Assembly (NCBI GenBank): GCA_011089965.1
Contig: JAANAU010000009.1
Span: 1 to 64,000, forward strand
Reading direction: 5' to 3'
Origin: Magnetococcales bacterium
Lineage (GTDB): Bacteria > Pseudomonadota > Magnetococcia > Magnetococcales > Magnetaquicoccaceae
Length of the DNA stretch: 64,000 nt
In this document: piece after piece, positions 18,085-29,199 of the stretch
Numbering within the stretch: the stretch's first letter is position 1
Layout: each line of letters begins with the position of its first letter
Translations under genes and position numbers: made by a program
The notes under the pieces: generated by a model
Seen by the model: the letters and a program-made list of their open reading frames with translations, nothing else
Database searches by the model: none
What the model was told of the DNA's origin: nothing

Positions 18085-19119
18085 TCAACCATGGCGCGCC
18101 AGAAAGCGGACATCGTTTTCAAACAGCGCGCGCAGATCCCCGAAACCGTATTTGAGCATGGCCAACCGTTCCACACCCATGCCAAAGGCAAACCCCGAGT
18201 ACCGCTCCCGGTCGATGCCCACGTTGGCCAGAACATTGGGATGAATCAATCCGCACCCCAACACTTCCAGCCAACCGGTTTTTTTGCATACACGACACCC
18301 CTGTCCGTCGCAAAACAGACATCCCATGTCCACCTCGGCAGAGGGTTCGGTAAACGGAAAGAAAGAGGGACGAAACCGCACCGGCAACGGGCGGGCGAAA
18401 AAGTGCATCAGAAAACTTTCCAGCAGCCCCTTGAGATGGCCAAAGTGAACCCCTTCATCCACCATGAACCCCTCCACTTGATGAAACATCGGAGTGTGGG
18501 TCAAATCCGAATCACACCGGAATACCCGCCCCGGAGCAATGGCACGCAAAGGGGGCTGCTGACCCTCCATGACCCGGATCTGTACGGGTGAAGTGTGGGT
18601 GCGCAACACCCTTTTGTTGCCGTCCGGACCAGGTGGCAGATAGAAGGTGTCATGCATCTCCCGCGCCGGGTGGTCGGGTGGGATGTTGAGGGCCTCGAAG
18701 TTGTGCCAGTCCGACTCCACCTCTGGACCCGAAGCGGGCGGGAATCCCATGGCCGTGAAAATGGCAATGATTTCGTTTTGACAGCGGGTCACCGGATGCA
18801 GGGTGCCCACACTCCGGGGACGACCCGGCAATGAGATGTCCAGCCACTCCCGCTCCAGACGTTTGGCCAGTTGTGTCTGCTTGAGCTGCTCCGTGCGCAT
18901 ACCCAAAGCCGCCGCAAACTCCTCCTTGAAGAGATTGGCCCGGGTGCCCAGAACAGATCGGGCTGTCGGTTCCATCTGACCCAAACCACGCAGAATCTGA
19001 GTCAACGTTCCCTTTTTGCCCAGAGTCTTGACCCGGATCGTCTCCAGTTCGTCCAGAGAGTTGGCGTGTGTCAGTTCCTGGAGGGTGGTGGTGTGCAAAA
19101 GTGACAGTTCTTCCAGCAT
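18085..19119 (-). CDS. pheS: Phenylalanine-tRNA ligase alpha subunit
   Basis: The 344-residue catalytic alpha chain of PheRS. An N-terminal coiled-coil is followed by the class II catalytic core: motif 1 region [19 protein letters not shown], motif 2 with [18 protein letters not shown], and motif 3 [14 protein letters not shown]. The phenylalanine-pocket region [10 protein letters not shown] is as expected. A repeat element lies on each side, so it is probably transcribed separately from rplT, which ends at a good terminator. Confidence 0.97.
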   Translation of the reverse strand: MLEELSLLHTTTLQELTHANSLDELETIRVKTLGKKGTLTQILRGLGQMEPTARSVLGTRANLFKEEFAAALGMRTEQLKQTQLAKRLEREWLDISLPGRPRSVGTLHPVTRCQNEIIAIFTAMGFPPASGPEVESDWHNFEALNIPPDHPAREMHDTFYLPPGPDGNKRVLRTHTSPVQIRVMEGQQPPLRAIAPGRVFRCDSDLTHTPMFHQVEGFMVDEGVHFGHLKGLLESFLMHFFARPLPVRFRPSFFPFTEPSAEVDMGCLFCDGQGCRVCKKTGWLEVLGCGLIHPNVLANVGIDRERYSGFAFGMGVERLAMLKYGFGDLRALFENDVRFLARHG

Positions 19120-19138
19120 GGGTGCAAACCGCTATTGA

Positions 19139-19438
19139 GAGGTTGTTTGGTGATTCTCGCATGCAACCAAGAGAAACACACCATGATCAGGGGTCCAGGG
19201 GGGTTACCCCCCTGGTGGGGTCCAGGGGCGAAGCTCCTGGGATTTTAATCCTTTAATCCTTTAATCCTTTAATCCTTTAATCCTTTAATTCTTTAATTCT
19301 TTAATCTTTTAAACAAAAAATATTAACAAATTATTTTTTTTGAATCAAAACATTAAAACCCTGGGGGATGAATCCCCCAGACCCCCTCTTTTTTTTCAAT
19401 CATTGGATACCTGTGGATGGCTCAGGAATCACCGCCTC
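19139..19438. mobile_element. Complete MITE-like element with inverted ends and 3-bp target repeat (copy 5)
   Basis: A 300-bp element. The left end GAGGTTGTTTGGTGATTC (19139-19156) is mirrored at the right by GAATCACC plus GCCTC (19426-19438), with five bases missing in the middle of the right copy. TGA stands immediately outside both ends (19136-19138 and 19439-19441), as a 3-bp target-site duplication would. Inside are the CCAGGGGGGTTACCCCCCTGG-type palindrome, a long octamer tract, an AT-rich part and the core palindrome with T-run. It has no coding capacity, so it would have to be moved by a transposase from elsewhere. Confidence 0.75.
19243..19312. repeat. Octamer tandem repeat (TTTAATCC)n
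   Basis: About eight to nine copies of an 8-bp unit (CCTTTAAT and close variants) inside element copy 5. Other copies of the element hold two to five units at the same place, so the tract looks like a product of replication slippage. Confidence 0.9.
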
Positions 19439-19458
19439 TGAGTGGAACTTGAAAAAAA

Positions 19459-19481
19459 AAGGGTTCCGGCGAGGAACCCTT
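19459..19481 (-). terminator. Rho-independent terminator after rplT
   Basis: A 9-bp perfect stem (AAGGGTTCC with GGAACCCTT) and a 5-base loop. On the minus strand the stem is followed by a run of about nine T's (19451-19460 as A's on plus). It lies 22 bp after the rplT stop and should end the thrS-infC-rpmI-rplT transcript. Confidence 0.92.
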
Positions 19482-19502
19482 GATGTGCAGTGCAATGGGC
19501 AG

Positions 19503-19868
19503 TCAGGCCGCAGCAGCCAAAGCGGTCTTGGCGCTCTCTGCGATGCGGGCAAAATCCTCGGGTGCACGCACCGCCAGATCGGCCAACACCTTGCGGTCCA
19601 AATCAATGCCACCCTTGGCCAGCCCGTCCATCAGCCGACTGTAGGAGAGTCCGCTCAAACGGGCCGCTGCATTGATGCGCACAATCCACAAGCGACGAAA
19701 ATCGCGCTTGCGCGTGCGACGGTCCCGATAGGCGTATTGCAGACCGTGTTCGACCTTTTGCAGGGCAATGCGATAACAACTGCCGTTGCGGCCCTGGTAA
19801 CCCTTGGCCAGATCCAGAATTTTCTTGTGGCGTGCATGTGTGGTCACGCCGCGTTTGACGCGTGGCAT
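19503..19868 (-). CDS. rplT: 50S ribosomal protein L20
   Basis: A 121-residue ribosomal protein binding 23S rRNA early in 50S assembly. It opens with [16 protein letters not shown] and includes the typical [19 protein letters not shown] stretch. Last gene of the thrS-infC-rpmI-rplT cluster, 19 bp after rpmI. In many bacteria L20 represses its own operon by binding the leader; no such pseudoknot was looked for in detail here. Confidence 0.98.
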   Translation of the reverse strand: MPRVKRGVTTHARHKKILDLAKGYQGRNGSCYRIALQKVEHGLQYAYRDRRTRKRDFRRLWIVRINAAARLSGLSYSRLMDGLAKGGIDLDRKVLADLAVRAPEDFARIAESAKTALAAAA

Positions 19869-19887
19869 AAAATCGCTCCTCCTTCAC

Positions 19888-20085
19888 TTATAAATAGGGC
19901 ATCATCTGCCGGACTGCGCGATTGTCTGCCGCTGCCAACAAAGTGGTGCCGCACATGTTGCGCTTGGTCTTGGGAGACTTCTTGGTCAGAATATGGCGCT
20001 TGAACGCATTGTTGCGCTTCAGTTTGCCGGATCCGGTGGCGGAGAACCGTTTGGCCGCACCCCGGTGGGTTTTGATCTTGGGCAT
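19888..20085 (-). CDS. rpmI: 50S ribosomal protein L35
   Basis: A 65-residue basic ribosomal protein starting [14 protein letters not shown], with normal length and end. It lies between infC and rplT, 28 bp after infC, in the conserved order. The start is fixed by family alignment; the upstream open frame is not part of the protein. Confidence 0.98.
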   Translation of the reverse strand: MPKIKTHRGAAKRFSATGSGKLKRNNAFKRHILTKKSPKTKRNMCGTTLLAAADNRAVRQMMPYL

Positions 20086-20113
20086 GTCCGATCCTTGGGT
20101 AGAAAGTTGAGGT

Positions 20114-20707
20114 TCAGGGTACTTTTTTGGATTTGGAGGGGGCCACCACCATGGTGATCTGCCGTCCCATGAGCTTGGGTATCTGTTCCACCTTGGCCAG
20201 ATCTGCCACGGCATCCTCGACCCGCTTGAGCAGGGCCAACCCCAACTCCTGATGGGCCATCTCGCGTCCGCGAAACCGCAAGGTGCATTTCACCTTGTCG
20301 CCATCCTCCAGGAATTTTCGCATGCTGCGCAGCTTCACGTCAAAGTCATGCGTATCGGTTCCAGGCCGAAATTTGATCTCTTTGATCTCGATGCGCACCT
20401 GTTTTTTGCGTGCCAGCCGTTCCCGTACCGATTTCTGGTACTTGAACTTGGCATAATCCATGATCTTGCAGACCGGAGGACGCGCTTCCGGAGCCACCTC
20501 CACCAGATCCTGACCGGCTTCCATGGCTCGTCGCATGGCTTCGTAGGTGCTGACCACACCCACCTGTTGTCCCTTCTCGTCGATCAGACGCACCTCGGGC
20601 ACGCGGATCTGTTCGTTGATGCGCGTGTTGTCGGTTGGTGGCGGTGGTGCGCGGTCCTTGTTGACGCTGTTGGCAACGGAAGGCCGGTTGAAGTTCGATT
20701 CTGCCAT
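20114..20707 (-). CDS. infC: Translation initiation factor IF-3
   Basis: A 197-residue IF-3, which binds the 30S subunit and proofreads initiator tRNA. The N-domain begins at about residue 27 ([17 protein letters not shown]) and the C-domain contains [17 protein letters not shown]. The first 26 residues are an unconserved, Asn/Pro-rich extension. The ATG lies 13 bp after the best ribosome site (AGGAG at 20721-20725). Two in-frame ATC codons lie at 4 and 10 bp from it, and infC of other bacteria is known for rare AUU/AUC starts, so the true start could be one of these. thrS is directly upstream with its stop inside the ribosome site. Confidence 0.96.
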   Translation of the reverse strand: MAESNFNRPSVANSVNKDRAPPPPTDNTRINEQIRVPEVRLIDEKGQQVGVVSTYEAMRRAMEAGQDLVEVAPEARPPVCKIMDYAKFKYQKSVRERLARKKQVRIEIKEIKFRPGTDTHDFDVKLRSMRKFLEDGDKVKCTLRFRGREMAHQELGLALLKRVEDAVADLAKVEQIPKLMGRQITMVVAPSKSKKVP

Positions 20708-20723
20708 GATGGTGATGGTTCTC

Positions 20724-22637
20724 CTAGGTCCGGTTGGCGTTTTCCTGAAGTAAACGGTGCAAGATCTCGTCCACGTGCATCAGACCCAGATCCTTGCCGT
20801 GTCGATCCCGGGGGCTGACCGCCCCTTCGGCCTGTTCGCGTTCGCCGACGATCAGCAGCCAGGGAATTTTGCGCATGGCGTGTTCGCGGATTTTATAGCT
20901 TACTTTATGATTACGCAAATCCGTTTCCACACGCAGACCCGCTGCACGCAATTTTTGTCCCACCTCCGTTGCCCAATCGTTATGCGCTTCGGTGATGGTC
21001 AGTACCACGGCCTGCACCGGGGCCAGCCACAGCGGGAAATGACCCGCATAGTGTTCGATGAGAATTCCGAAGAACCGCTCCAGAGAACCCATCAGGGCGC
21101 GATGGATCATGATGGGGCGATGACGCACCCCGTCTTCGCCAATATAACCGATATCAAACCGCTCCGGAAGGTTGAAGTCCAACTGAATGGTGGAACATTG
21201 CCATTTGCGACCTATGGCATCGGTAATCTTGACATCGATCTTGGGTCCGTAAAAGGCACCCCCTCCCGCATCCTCGCGATACTCCAGACCGTGATGCAGA
21301 ATGGCATTGCGCAATGCCAGGGTGGCCTTCTCCCAGATGGCATCCGATCCCACCGCCTTTTCGGGCCGGGTGGAGAGGTTGATCTCGAAACGGTCAAACC
21401 CGAAGGTGCGCAGGGTTTGCAAGGTGAGATCCAGAATGGCGGCAATCTCGCTTTCGATCTGGGATTCCCGGCAGAAAATGTGGGCATCGTCCTGGGTGAA
21501 GCCGCGCACCCGGAACAGACCATGCAACACACCAGACATCTCATAACGATAGACCGTGCCCAACTCGGCCCAACGCAAAGGCAGATCCCGATGCGACCGG
21601 ATCTGGGAGCGGTAGACCAGAATGTGAAACGGACAGTTCATCGGGCGGATCTGATAGGACTGTTCATCCACGGTCATGGGGTTGAACATCGATTCGCGGT
21701 AGAAATCCAGATGACCCGAGGTGCGCCACAGATCCAGATTGGCCATGTGCGGGGTGAAGAGAAATTCATACCCGGCAGCACGATGGGCCTGGCGCCACTG
21801 CTCTTCGATGGTCTGGCGCATGCGCGCCCCCATGGGGTGCCACAACACCAGCCCACCCCCGGCATCGTCCTGTATGGAAAAGAGATCCAACTCTTTGCCC
21901 AGCTTGCGATGATCCCGTTTGGCCGCCTCTTCCAACAGGGTCAGATGGGCACTCAACCCCTTCTTGTCCGGAAAAGCCGTACCATAGATCCGTTGCAGCA
22001 TTTTGTTTCGGGAGTCGCCCCGCCAGTAGGCCCCGGCCACCCGCATCAACTTGAACGCCTTCAACCGTCCGGTGGAGGGAACATGGGGTCCACGGCACAG
22101 ATCCATGAACTCCCCCTGACGATACAGCGAGATCGGTTGTCCCCCCGGAATCTCGGCAATGATTTCCGCCTTGTACCGCTCTCCCCGGGCCATGAACCAG
22201 TCCATGGCCTCCTGGCGCTCCATGAGGTGGCGGGTGACCGGCAGATCCCGGTTCGCGATCTCTTCCATGCGCGCTTCAATGGCCACCAGATCCTCGGGGG
22301 TGAAGGGCCGCTCGTAATCGAAGTCATAATAAAATCCATCCGCCACGGCCGGACCGATGGTCACCTGCGCACCAGGGAACAGCTCCTTGACCGCATGGGC
22401 CATCAGGTGACTGGTGGAGTGACGCACGATCTCCAGACCATCGGGCGTGGCCGGGGTGATGATCTCGATGGCTGCATCGGCATCGAGTCGGGTCTCCAGA
22501 TCGACCAGTTCCCCATTGACGCGGCCTGCCACGGCTGCGCGGGCCAGTCCGGTGCCAATGGCGGCGGCAATGGCTGCCACGTTCACCGGTGCGGGCAACT
22601 CTTTGCAGGATCCGTCAGGCAAGGTAAAACGCAACAT
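20724..22637 (-). CDS. thrS: Threonine-tRNA ligase
   Basis: A 637-residue enzyme that charges tRNA-Thr. The order is TGS domain, editing domain with [11 protein letters not shown], class II catalytic core with zinc-ligand Cys in MNCPFHI, motif 2 region [17 protein letters not shown], and a C-terminal anticodon-binding domain. The start is decided by AGGAG with a 7-bp spacer; another ATG at 22643 is too close to it. It begins 2 bp after the glmM stop and leads the thrS-infC-rpmI-rplT set. Confidence 0.97.
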   Translation of the reverse strand: MLRFTLPDGSCKELPAPVNVAAIAAAIGTGLARAAVAGRVNGELVDLETRLDADAAIEIITPATPDGLEIVRHSTSHLMAHAVKELFPGAQVTIGPAVADGFYYDFDYERPFTPEDLVAIEARMEEIANRDLPVTRHLMERQEAMDWFMARGERYKAEIIAEIPGGQPISLYRQGEFMDLCRGPHVPSTGRLKAFKLMRVAGAYWRGDSRNKMLQRIYGTAFPDKKGLSAHLTLLEEAAKRDHRKLGKELDLFSIQDDAGGGLVLWHPMGARMRQTIEEQWRQAHRAAGYEFLFTPHMANLDLWRTSGHLDFYRESMFNPMTVDEQSYQIRPMNCPFHILVYRSQIRSHRDLPLRWAELGTVYRYEMSGVLHGLFRVRGFTQDDAHIFCRESQIESEIAAILDLTLQTLRTFGFDRFEINLSTRPEKAVGSDAIWEKATLALRNAILHHGLEYREDAGGGAFYGPKIDVKITDAIGRKWQCSTIQLDFNLPERFDIGYIGEDGVRHRPIMIHRALMGSLERFFGILIEHYAGHFPLWLAPVQAVVLTITEAHNDWATEVGQKLRAAGLRVETDLRNHKVSYKIREHAMRKIPWLLIVGEREQAEGAVSPRDRHGKDLGLMHVDEILHRLLQENANRT

Positions 22638-22639
22638 GT

Positions 22640-24028
22640 TCATACTCCTGAAACATTGGCGCTGCTTTGAATCAACGCACACAGCTCATCGACCAGTGCG
22701 CTGATGGTCTCGCGGGAATCCCCCTCGGCCATGACGCGGATTTTCGGCTCCGTACCCGAGGCGCGTACCAGCAGGCGTCCCTGGCCGGAAAGGGTGGCCT
22801 GAGCCTCGGCAATGGCAGCGCGCACCACGGGTTGGGCCAACGGATCTGTGCCGCGGGGGATGGTCACGTTCTTTAGAATCTGCGGCACCGGCACAAACAA
22901 TGATGCCAGCTCCGAAAGGGGACGTTGCTCGGTGACCATGCGCTCCAGAATCTTCAGGGCGCTGACAATGCCGTCACCCGTGGTGTTGTAATCCAGGTAG
23001 ATCATGTGGCCCGACTGCTCGCCACCCAGGTTGCACCCTTCGGCCAGCATCGCTTCCAGGACGTAACGATCTCCCACGTTGGCGCGGATCAGACGCAGAT
23101 CCTGACTGTGCAGAAACCGTTCCAGACCCAGATTGCTCATCACCGTGCCCACCACCCCATCCCCGCGCAAGGTGTTTTGCGCCCGCATCATCTGGGTGCC
23201 GATGGCCAGCAGTTGATCCCCGTCCAGCATGCGTGCGTGTTGATCGCACACCAGCAATCGGTCCGCATCCCCATCCAGAGCCAGTCCCAAATCAGCCCCG
23301 GTCTCCAGGACGCGGGCGCGCATCAATCCGGGATGGAGCGAGCCGCACCCGTCATTGATGTTCAGACCGTTCGGCTCCACCCCGAGCGGGATCACATTCT
23401 CGGCACCCAGCTCCCAGAACACCTCGGGGGCCACCTTGTAGGCCGCACCATGGGCGCAATCCACCACGATCTTCAATCCGGTCAGCCGCAAATCGCGCGG
23501 AAAGGTGTTTTTGCAAAACTCGATATAGCGGCCTCGGGCATCTTCGATCTTCTGCGCCCGGCCCACATGGTGCGGGTCTGGAAAGTCGTCCGGGGAGAGG
23601 TTCTGGAAAAAGCGCGTTTCAATGGCCCGTTCGATCTCGTCCGGCAGTTTCATGCCGTTGGGACCGAAAAACTTGATGCCGTTGTCGTGAAACGGATTGT
23701 GCGAAGCCGAAATCACCACCCCCACTTCCGCGCGGAAGGCGCGGGTCAGATAGGCGACTGCCGGTGTGGGAATGGTGCCGACCTGCACGCAGTGCATGCC
23801 GACCGAGTTGAAACCGGCCCGCAACGCCGACTCGAACAGATAGCCGGACAGACGGGTATCCTTGCCCAGCACCACGGTTCCCCCACGGTGATCGGGCCGA
23901 CGCAGCACCAGCCCGGCAGCCTGACCGAGTTTCAGGGCGGTTTCGGCGGTCATGGGGTAGAAGTTGGCCAGCCCGCGCACCCCGTCCGTGCCGAACAGCC
24001 GGGGAATGGTGGAAGCCTCCTGGCTCAT
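22640..24028 (-). CDS. glmM: Phosphoglucosamine mutase
   Basis: A 462-residue enzyme converting glucosamine-6-phosphate to glucosamine-1-phosphate for UDP-GlcNAc, peptidoglycan and LPS synthesis. Motifs: [10 protein letters not shown] at the start, the phosphoserine loop VVISASHNP, the metal-binding [11 protein letters not shown] and the sugar-binding EQSGHM. AAGGAG stands 7 bp before the ATG, which overlaps the folP stop by 4 bp. Cluster order ftsH-folP-glmM is conserved in many proteobacteria. Confidence 0.97.
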   Translation of the reverse strand: MSQEASTIPRLFGTDGVRGLANFYPMTAETALKLGQAAGLVLRRPDHRGGTVVLGKDTRLSGYLFESALRAGFNSVGMHCVQVGTIPTPAVAYLTRAFRAEVGVVISASHNPFHDNGIKFFGPNGMKLPDEIERAIETRFFQNLSPDDFPDPHHVGRAQKIEDARGRYIEFCKNTFPRDLRLTGLKIVVDCAHGAAYKVAPEVFWELGAENVIPLGVEPNGLNINDGCGSLHPGLMRARVLETGADLGLALDGDADRLLVCDQHARMLDGDQLLAIGTQMMRAQNTLRGDGVVGTVMSNLGLERFLHSQDLRLIRANVGDRYVLEAMLAEGCNLGGEQSGHMIYLDYNTTGDGIVSALKILERMVTEQRPLSELASLFVPVPQILKNVTIPRGTDPLAQPVVRAAIAEAQATLSGQGRLLVRASGTEPKIRVMAEGDSRETISALVDELCALIQSSANVSGV

Positions 24029-25221
24029 GCCGTTGCTCCTTGCCTGACAGAATGACGCCAACCGTTCATGATGTGGAGCGCCTGACGGGCACCCGATACA
24101 TCATGCACGCGCACAATGGCCGCATCAGCCACGGCACTCAGGATATGGCTGGCCAGATCGCGTTTCTGGGGGTCTGCAATGCCGGTCAACTCACCCAGCA
24201 GCCGCTTGCGGGAAAATCCCAGCAGCAGCGGCAGACCCAGACCGCGAAACACCCGACGGCGGCGCAGCAGCGCCAGATTGTGCCAGCCGTTCTTGCCAAA
24301 GCCAATGCCCGGATCGCAGATCAGCCGGTCCACGGGCATGCCGCAGGCCACGCACAGATCCCGGCGTTGCTGCAAAAAATCGTACACCTCAGCCACCACA
24401 TGATCATAGTGTGGTGCTTTTTGCATGGTTTGCGGACGGTTTTGCATGTGCATGAGCACAGCCGGGGTCTGGGTCGCGGCCAGCATGCGTGCCGTGGCCT
24501 CCCCCGCGTGCAGGTCCGACTCCGCACCGCGCAAAGCCGTGACATCGTTGATCAAAGCCGCGCCAGCAGCAATGGCGGCACGCATCACCTCCGGCTTGGA
24601 GGTGTCCACGGCCACCGGAATGGCCACTGCCCCAACCAACTCTTCCACCACCGGGATCACGCGCTCCAGCTCTTCATCCACAGAGACGACACCAGCGCCC
24701 GGACGGGTGGACTCCCCCCCGATATCCAGCATATCCGCACCCGCTTCGGCCATGGCCAGAGCGGAAGCAATGGCTGCCTGCCGGTCTGCGGCCAGACCGT
24801 CTCCGGAAAACGAGTCCAATGTGACGTTGACGATCCCCATGATGTTGGGTCTGGTCAGATCCAGCACCCACGCATGGCCGTTCACAGACCAGCGCCAGAT
24901 CGGATCCGGTTGCAGATGGGCAGCCAGGGTGGTGGCGATCTGTTGGTGCAATCCACTCGAATCAACCGCAGCAGTCCGATCCATGAAGTCGTGCAACGCC
25001 GCTCCGTTCATGCGTCCCACGGCCATGCGTCGTGTACCGTAATTCTTGATCTGCATCGTCTCCGGCAGCCAGCCGTCATCCGTTGTCGGCCACTCCGTGA
25101 TGCACACCGACCAAAGGGTGTCCAAAGCATCGGGTTGACCCGGTTCATCCGGTTCGGAAAACGGGGGTGCGAACCAGAAACCGCCATGGGTCAAAGGTTC
25201 CAACAATACCTGCCTGGTCAT
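24025..25221 (-). CDS. folP: Dihydropteroate synthase with long N-terminal extension
   Basis: A folate-pathway enzyme joining p-aminobenzoate to the pterin pyrophosphate. At 398 residues it is about 115 longer than E. coli FolP. The TIM-barrel part starts near residue 125 with [19 protein letters not shown], followed by [22 protein letters not shown] and [10 protein letters not shown]. The first loop differs from the usual NVTPDSFSDGG (Leu for Pro, Gly-Asp-Gly for Asp-Gly-Gly). The N-terminal part ([19 protein letters not shown]) matches nothing I recognise. Overlaps ftsH upstream and glmM downstream by 4 bp each. Confidence 0.94.
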   Translation of the reverse strand: MTRQVLLEPLTHGGFWFAPPFSEPDEPGQPDALDTLWSVCITEWPTTDDGWLPETMQIKNYGTRRMAVGRMNGAALHDFMDRTAAVDSSGLHQQIATTLAAHLQPDPIWRWSVNGHAWVLDLTRPNIMGIVNVTLDSFSGDGLAADRQAAIASALAMAEAGADMLDIGGESTRPGAGVVSVDEELERVIPVVEELVGAVAIPVAVDTSKPEVMRAAIAAGAALINDVTALRGAESDLHAGEATARMLAATQTPAVLMHMQNRPQTMQKAPHYDHVVAEVYDFLQQRRDLCVACGMPVDRLICDPGIGFGKNGWHNLALLRRRRVFRGLGLPLLLGFSRKRLLGELTGIADPQKRDLASHILSAVADAAIVRVHDVSGARQALHIMNGWRHSVRQGATA

Positions 25222-27248
25222 GGTTTCCGGGTTCCGGAGTGGTCACCATCTTCTGGCGTCTGATCTGCCGCATCCGGCTCCTCCGGGGGCAAAGGATCTT
25301 TTTTGACCAGTGTCGGCTTGCCATAGTGACGTCGCACCTGGGAGGCCGTGGACTCCTCTTCCTCTTCTTCGTGATCGGTTGGTTTGGCCTCGCCTTTTTT
25401 CTTCTTTGAGGGTGGTGGCGGCGGCGGTGGTGGCAAAGGTTTCAGTGCCTTGTCCATCGGCATCCCCAGCATCAGATTGGCCACCTCGTCCGAGTCGATG
25501 GTTTCCCGCTCCAGCAATGCCTGGGCCATGGTGTGCAAAATTTCCATCCGCTCTGTCAGGAGCTGTCTGGCCCGCTGATAGTTGCGGTCCACAAAGGCGC
25601 GGATCTCCTGATCAATGGTCTGGGCCGTGGTCTCGGAGATCAGTTTGTGCTGGGTGATCTCACGGCCCAGAAAGATCTCCTCTTCCTTGGCCCCATAGGT
25701 CAGAGGACCGAGGGTTGTGCTCATGCCCCATTCGCACACCATGCTGCGTGCCAGATCCGTGGCGCGTTTGATGTCGTTGCCCGCTCCGGTGGTCAACTGG
25801 TTGAGTACCAGCTCTTCGGCCAGTCGTCCGCCCATGAGTACCGCGATGTTGTTTTCCAACTGGTCACGGGAGTAGCTGTGCCGGTCTTCGGTGGGCAGCT
25901 GCATGGTCAACCCCAAAGCACGGCCACGGGGGATGATGGTCACCTTGTGAACCGGATCGGTTCCGGGAATCGATGCGGCCACAATGGCGTGTCCGGCTTC
26001 GTGATAGGCCGTGGTGCGGCGTTCGTGTTCCGGGATGATCGCGGATTTGCGCGGCTTGCCCATCATCACCTTGTCTTTGGCCGTCTCGAAATCCTCCATG
26101 TCCACCAGCTTCTTGTCGGCTCGCGCCGCTCCCAAAGCCGCTTCATTGACCAGATTGGCCAGATCCGCACCGGAAAACCCCGGGGTGCCACGGGCCAGAA
26201 TCTCCACATCCACCGTATCATCCACCGGCACCTTGGCCATATGCACGGTCAGTATCTGTGTGCGCCCGCGTATGTCCGGATTGGGAACCGTTACCTGGCG
26301 GTCAAAACGGCCCGGACGCAACAGCGCCGGATCCAGCACGTCGGGACGGTTGGTGGCAGCCACCAGGATCACCCCTTCGGCAGATTCAAAACCGTCCATC
26401 TCCACCAGCAGTTGGTTGAGGGTCTGCTCCCGTTCGTCGTGACCGCCGCCCAGTCCGGCACCGCGATGTCTGCCCACGGCATCGATTTCGTCGATGAACA
26501 CGATGCAGGGGGCGTTCTTTTTGCCCTGCTCGAACATGTCGCGCACACGTGCGGCACCCACGCCCACGAACATCTCGACAAAATCCGAACCCGAAAGATT
26601 GAAAAACGGCACATTGGCCTCGCCCGCAATCGCGCGTGCCAGCAAGGTTTTTCCGGTGCCGGGCGGGCCGATCAACAACACCCCTTTCGGGATCTTGCCA
26701 CCCAACCGTTGAAACTTCTGGGGATTGCGCAAGAACTCGATGATCTCTTGCAGCTCCTCTTTGGCTTCGTCAATGCCCGCCACATCGGCAAAGGTCACCT
26801 TGCCCAAGGTCTCCGAGAGCATCTTGGCCTTGGATTTGCCGAACGACATGGCTCCCCGTCCGCCACCTCCTTGCATCTGACGCATGAAAAAAACCCATAC
26901 GCCGATCAGAAGCAGCATCGGAAACCACGAGATCAGAATCGTGATCAGAAGCGGGGTCTCCTCCGGAGGTCGGGCCGTGATGTTGACCTTTTTCTCCCGC
27001 AGCAGACGCATCACGTCCGGGTCATTGGGGGTGTAGGTGGTAAAGGCCACCCCGTCCGCATAGACTCCAGAGATGCGACGATCCTGCACCACAACATCCG
27101 TGATCTTGCCTTGTTCCAACTGTTGCAGAAAGTCGGAAAAGGGGATGCTGTGGTCGCGGGGGGCCGGTTGATTGAACAGGTTGAACAACATGATCAGCAG
27201 CAGGCCGATCACCAACCACAGTGACAAATTCTTGTAAAATCCGTTCAA
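25218..27248 (-). CDS. ftsH: ATP-dependent zinc metalloprotease FtsH
   Basis: A 676-residue membrane-anchored AAA+ protease that degrades unfolded membrane proteins and regulators. Two membrane helices (near residues 9-26 and 105-125) flank a periplasmic domain. The AAA module has [17 protein letters not shown] and an arginine-finger region ending LRPGRFDR, then the zinc site HEAGH. A Pro-run and acidic C-terminal tail are unconserved. The start is a TTG: AGGAG lies 8 bp upstream and the protein then begins like other FtsH ([11 protein letters not shown]). The upstream in-frame ATG at 27299 lies in the intergenic repeat zone. Confidence 0.96.
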   Translation of the reverse strand: MNGFYKNLSLWLVIGLLLIMLFNLFNQPAPRDHSIPFSDFLQQLEQGKITDVVVQDRRISGVYADGVAFTTYTPNDPDVMRLLREKKVNITARPPEETPLLITILISWFPMLLLIGVWVFFMRQMQGGGGRGAMSFGKSKAKMLSETLGKVTFADVAGIDEAKEELQEIIEFLRNPQKFQRLGGKIPKGVLLIGPPGTGKTLLARAIAGEANVPFFNLSGSDFVEMFVGVGAARVRDMFEQGKKNAPCIVFIDEIDAVGRHRGAGLGGGHDEREQTLNQLLVEMDGFESAEGVILVAATNRPDVLDPALLRPGRFDRQVTVPNPDIRGRTQILTVHMAKVPVDDTVDVEILARGTPGFSGADLANLVNEAALGAARADKKLVDMEDFETAKDKVMMGKPRKSAIIPEHERRTTAYHEAGHAIVAASIPGTDPVHKVTIIPRGRALGLTMQLPTEDRHSYSRDQLENNIAVLMGGRLAEELVLNQLTTGAGNDIKRATDLARSMVCEWGMSTTLGPLTYGAKEEEIFLGREITQHKLISETTAQTIDQEIRAFVDRNYQRARQLLTERMEILHTMAQALLERETIDSDEVANLMLGMPMDKALKPLPPPPPPPPSKKKKGEAKPTDHEEEEEESTASQVRRHYGKPTLVKKDPLPPEEPDAADQTPEDGDHSGTRKP

Positions 27249-27340
27249 GCAGACTTCTCCTGGATCGGATGGGGGTCTTGTTGAGATGTGTGCATCCAAG
27301 TTAAAAAAATAATAACAAGAAAAAAATTATGTTTGGAACA

Positions 27341-27385
27341 TCAAAATCCTGGGGAATGAATCCACCAGCCCCCTTCTTTTTTCAA
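27341..27385. repeat. Degenerate core palindromic repeat (copy 6)
   Basis: A decayed copy in the tilS-ftsH gap: CCTGGGGAATGAATCCACCAG followed by a C-run and T-run, with about three changes that break the palindrome. It is the only strongly degraded copy in the window and implies that the family has been present for some time. The remainder of the 176-bp gap is AT-rich. Confidence 0.7.
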
Positions 27386-27424
27386 TGGGACACCAGCTCC
27401 CGTGACCAGGGGGGAAAAAAGGAA

Positions 27425-28519
27425 TCACACGCCATCATAGGAAAGTGACACGGAAAATTCAACGGTTTCCCACATGCCCCACGCAGATGGATCCCAGGGT
27501 TGCTCTCTGGCCGCGCCAGAAAACGGTATGCACAAGATGCGCGACCCCAACCGCACCACCCGCATGCCGCGCACAACCTTTTCCCAACGCCGACGCGAAC
27601 TGTACAACAGATCCAGACATTGTTGCATGGCCTCCTCTCCAGGCGGATGGACAGCCCGGGTCAGATGGCGGTGGCAACGGATCAACACCCGTCGTGCCAA
27701 CTCGGCAGGCAACTGGTGCAACGCAGCCTGCGATCCGGAGATGGCCAAAGGTTCGCGGCTGATTTTGAGATCCAGATCCTTCCAGTGGTGCCGCACACTC
27801 CACTCCAATGCGCCATCGGCCTGGGCCAGGTGGGTCAATGCCCGGCCCAAGGCAGGCGCCGGATCCAGGGTCAAGGCTTCTGTCATGGCAGGCAATACCA
27901 CATGCCGGATGCGGTTGCGCTGATACCGGAGATCCTGGTTGGAAGGATCGTTGCGCCACGTGATCTTTTGAGTCTGCAACCAGTCGATCAGTTCCCTGCG
28001 TCGCACCTCCAGCAAAGGTCGCACCAGAGCGATCTCCGGGGTCAAGGGGCGCATCCGGGCCATGGCAGCCACGCCATGAAGGCCGCTGCCACGCAGCAGA
28101 CGGGCCATCAGGGTCTCCACCTGGTCATCCAGATGGTGGGCCGTGACCACCCGACTGGCGTGACAGGCGCGTGCCGCGTCGATCAAAAAGGCATACCGGG
28201 CATGGCGGGCTGCCTCGTGCCGATTGCCGGTGCGCGGTTGTTCGGTCCAGACCGCCTGCACGAATCGCACCTGACAGGCTGCGGCCTGCTGACGGGTGAA
28301 ATCAACATCTGCCGTCGAGTCAGGACGCAGATTGTGGTCAAAATGGGCCACCACCATCTGCTCCGGAGTCAGAATGGCGCCTGCCAGCAGGAGATGCAAC
28401 AGGGCCACAGAGTCCGCCCCCCCGGAGACTGCCACCACAGCCCGGCATCCTTTGGGAAAGAGCGCGTCACCTGCCTGCTGCACCCGTTGCGGCAAGGTCA
28501 GGTGCGACAGCGGGGTCAT
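27425..28519 (-). CDS. tilS: tRNA(Ile)-lysidine synthetase
   Basis: A 364-residue enzyme that converts the wobble cytidine of tRNA-Ile(CAU) to lysidine with ATP. The PP-loop is [45 protein letters not shown] and [10 protein letters not shown] are all typical. The C-terminal region is short compared with the 432-residue E. coli enzyme. The start overlaps the queC stop by 4 bp. Confidence 0.95.
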   Translation of the reverse strand: MTPLSHLTLPQRVQQAGDALFPKGCRAVVAVSGGADSVALLHLLLAGAILTPEQMVVAHFDHNLRPDSTADVDFTRQQAAACQVRFVQAVWTEQPRTGNRHEAARHARYAFLIDAARACHASRVVTAHHLDDQVETLMARLLRGSGLHGVAAMARMRPLTPEIALVRPLLEVRRRELIDWLQTQKITWRNDPSNQDLRYQRNRIRHVVLPAMTEALTLDPAPALGRALTHLAQADGALEWSVRHHWKDLDLKISREPLAISGSQAALHQLPAELARRVLIRCHRHLTRAVHPPGEEAMQQCLDLLYSSRRRWEKVVRGMRVVRLGSRILCIPFSGAAREQPWDPSAWGMWETVEFSVSLSYDGV

Positions 28520-29196
28520 GGGTACCGGTAAGGTATGGGATCTGTCAGACCCGCAGCGGCAAAACCGGCCAGGCGCAACCGGCAGGCATCGCAGCCGCCA
28601 CAGGCTGCACCGCTTCCATGCGGGTCATAGCATGAACGGGTCAGACTGAAATCCACACCCAACTGCAACCCCAACCGGATGATTTCCGCCTTGGAGAGGT
28701 TTTGCAGCGGCGCATGGATCCGGAACGGGTGTCCCTCCACACCGGCCCGGGTCGCCAGATTGGCCAGGGTGGTAAAGGCAGCGATGAACTCCGGGCGACA
28801 GTCCGGATAGCCGGAATAGTCCACGGCATTGACCCCGATCACCAGATCCGCAGCCTGCAAGGTTTCGGCCCAACCCATGGCCATGGACAAAAAGATCGTA
28901 TTCCGGGCCGGAACATAGGTGCTGGGAATGCCGGATCCGGCTCCATTCTTGTCGGGTATGGACTCAGGATCGGTCAAGGACGATCCGCCGATCCGGTCCA
29001 GGGGGAGATCCAGGATCAACCACTGCTGTACCGGCAGAGCCGCAACAATGGCCTCGGCTGCGGCCAACTCCAATCCGTGGCGTTGGCCATAGCGAAAGGA
29101 GAGGGGATAGAGCGCATACCCTTGTTGACAAGCCCAATGCAGACAGACGGCAGAGTCCATGCCACCCGAAAGCAATACCACAGCCTTTCTGGACAA
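28516..29196 (-). CDS. queC: 7-cyano-7-deazaguanine synthase
   Basis: A 226-residue enzyme making preQ0 from 7-carboxy-7-deazaguanine on the way to queuosine in tRNA. PP-loop [12 protein letters not shown], the [13 protein letters not shown] stretch, GYPDCRPEF and the zinc cluster CYDPHG-CGGCDAC are intact. It stands between cpoB and tilS, so two PP-loop ATPases acting in tRNA modification are translationally coupled. Confidence 0.97.
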   Translation of the reverse strand: MSRKAVVLLSGGMDSAVCLHWACQQGYALYPLSFRYGQRHGLELAAAEAIVAALPVQQWLILDLPLDRIGGSSLTDPESIPDKNGAGSGIPSTYVPARNTIFLSMAMGWAETLQAADLVIGVNAVDYSGYPDCRPEFIAAFTTLANLATRAGVEGHPFRIHAPLQNLSKAEIIRLGLQLGVDFSLTRSCYDPHGSGAACGGCDACRLRLAGFAAAGLTDPIPYRYP

Positions 29197-29199
29197 AGC

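Noticed and set aside
19243-19312. The octamer tandem repeat as a possible CRISPR array.
   Set aside because: The unit is only 8 bp, with no spacers and no cas genes nearby.
20757-22670. A 637-codon open frame on the plus strand opposite thrS, and similar long antisense frames opposite ftsH, pheT, pckA and the SulP gene.
   Set aside because: All lie opposite well-conserved genes, have low-complexity His/Gly/Gln-rich translations and lack ribosome sites.
27249-27299. An ATG at 27299 as the start of ftsH.
   Set aside because: It would add residues not found in FtsH and has no ribosome site, while the TTG at 27248 has AGGAG at 8 bp and gives the typical N-terminus.
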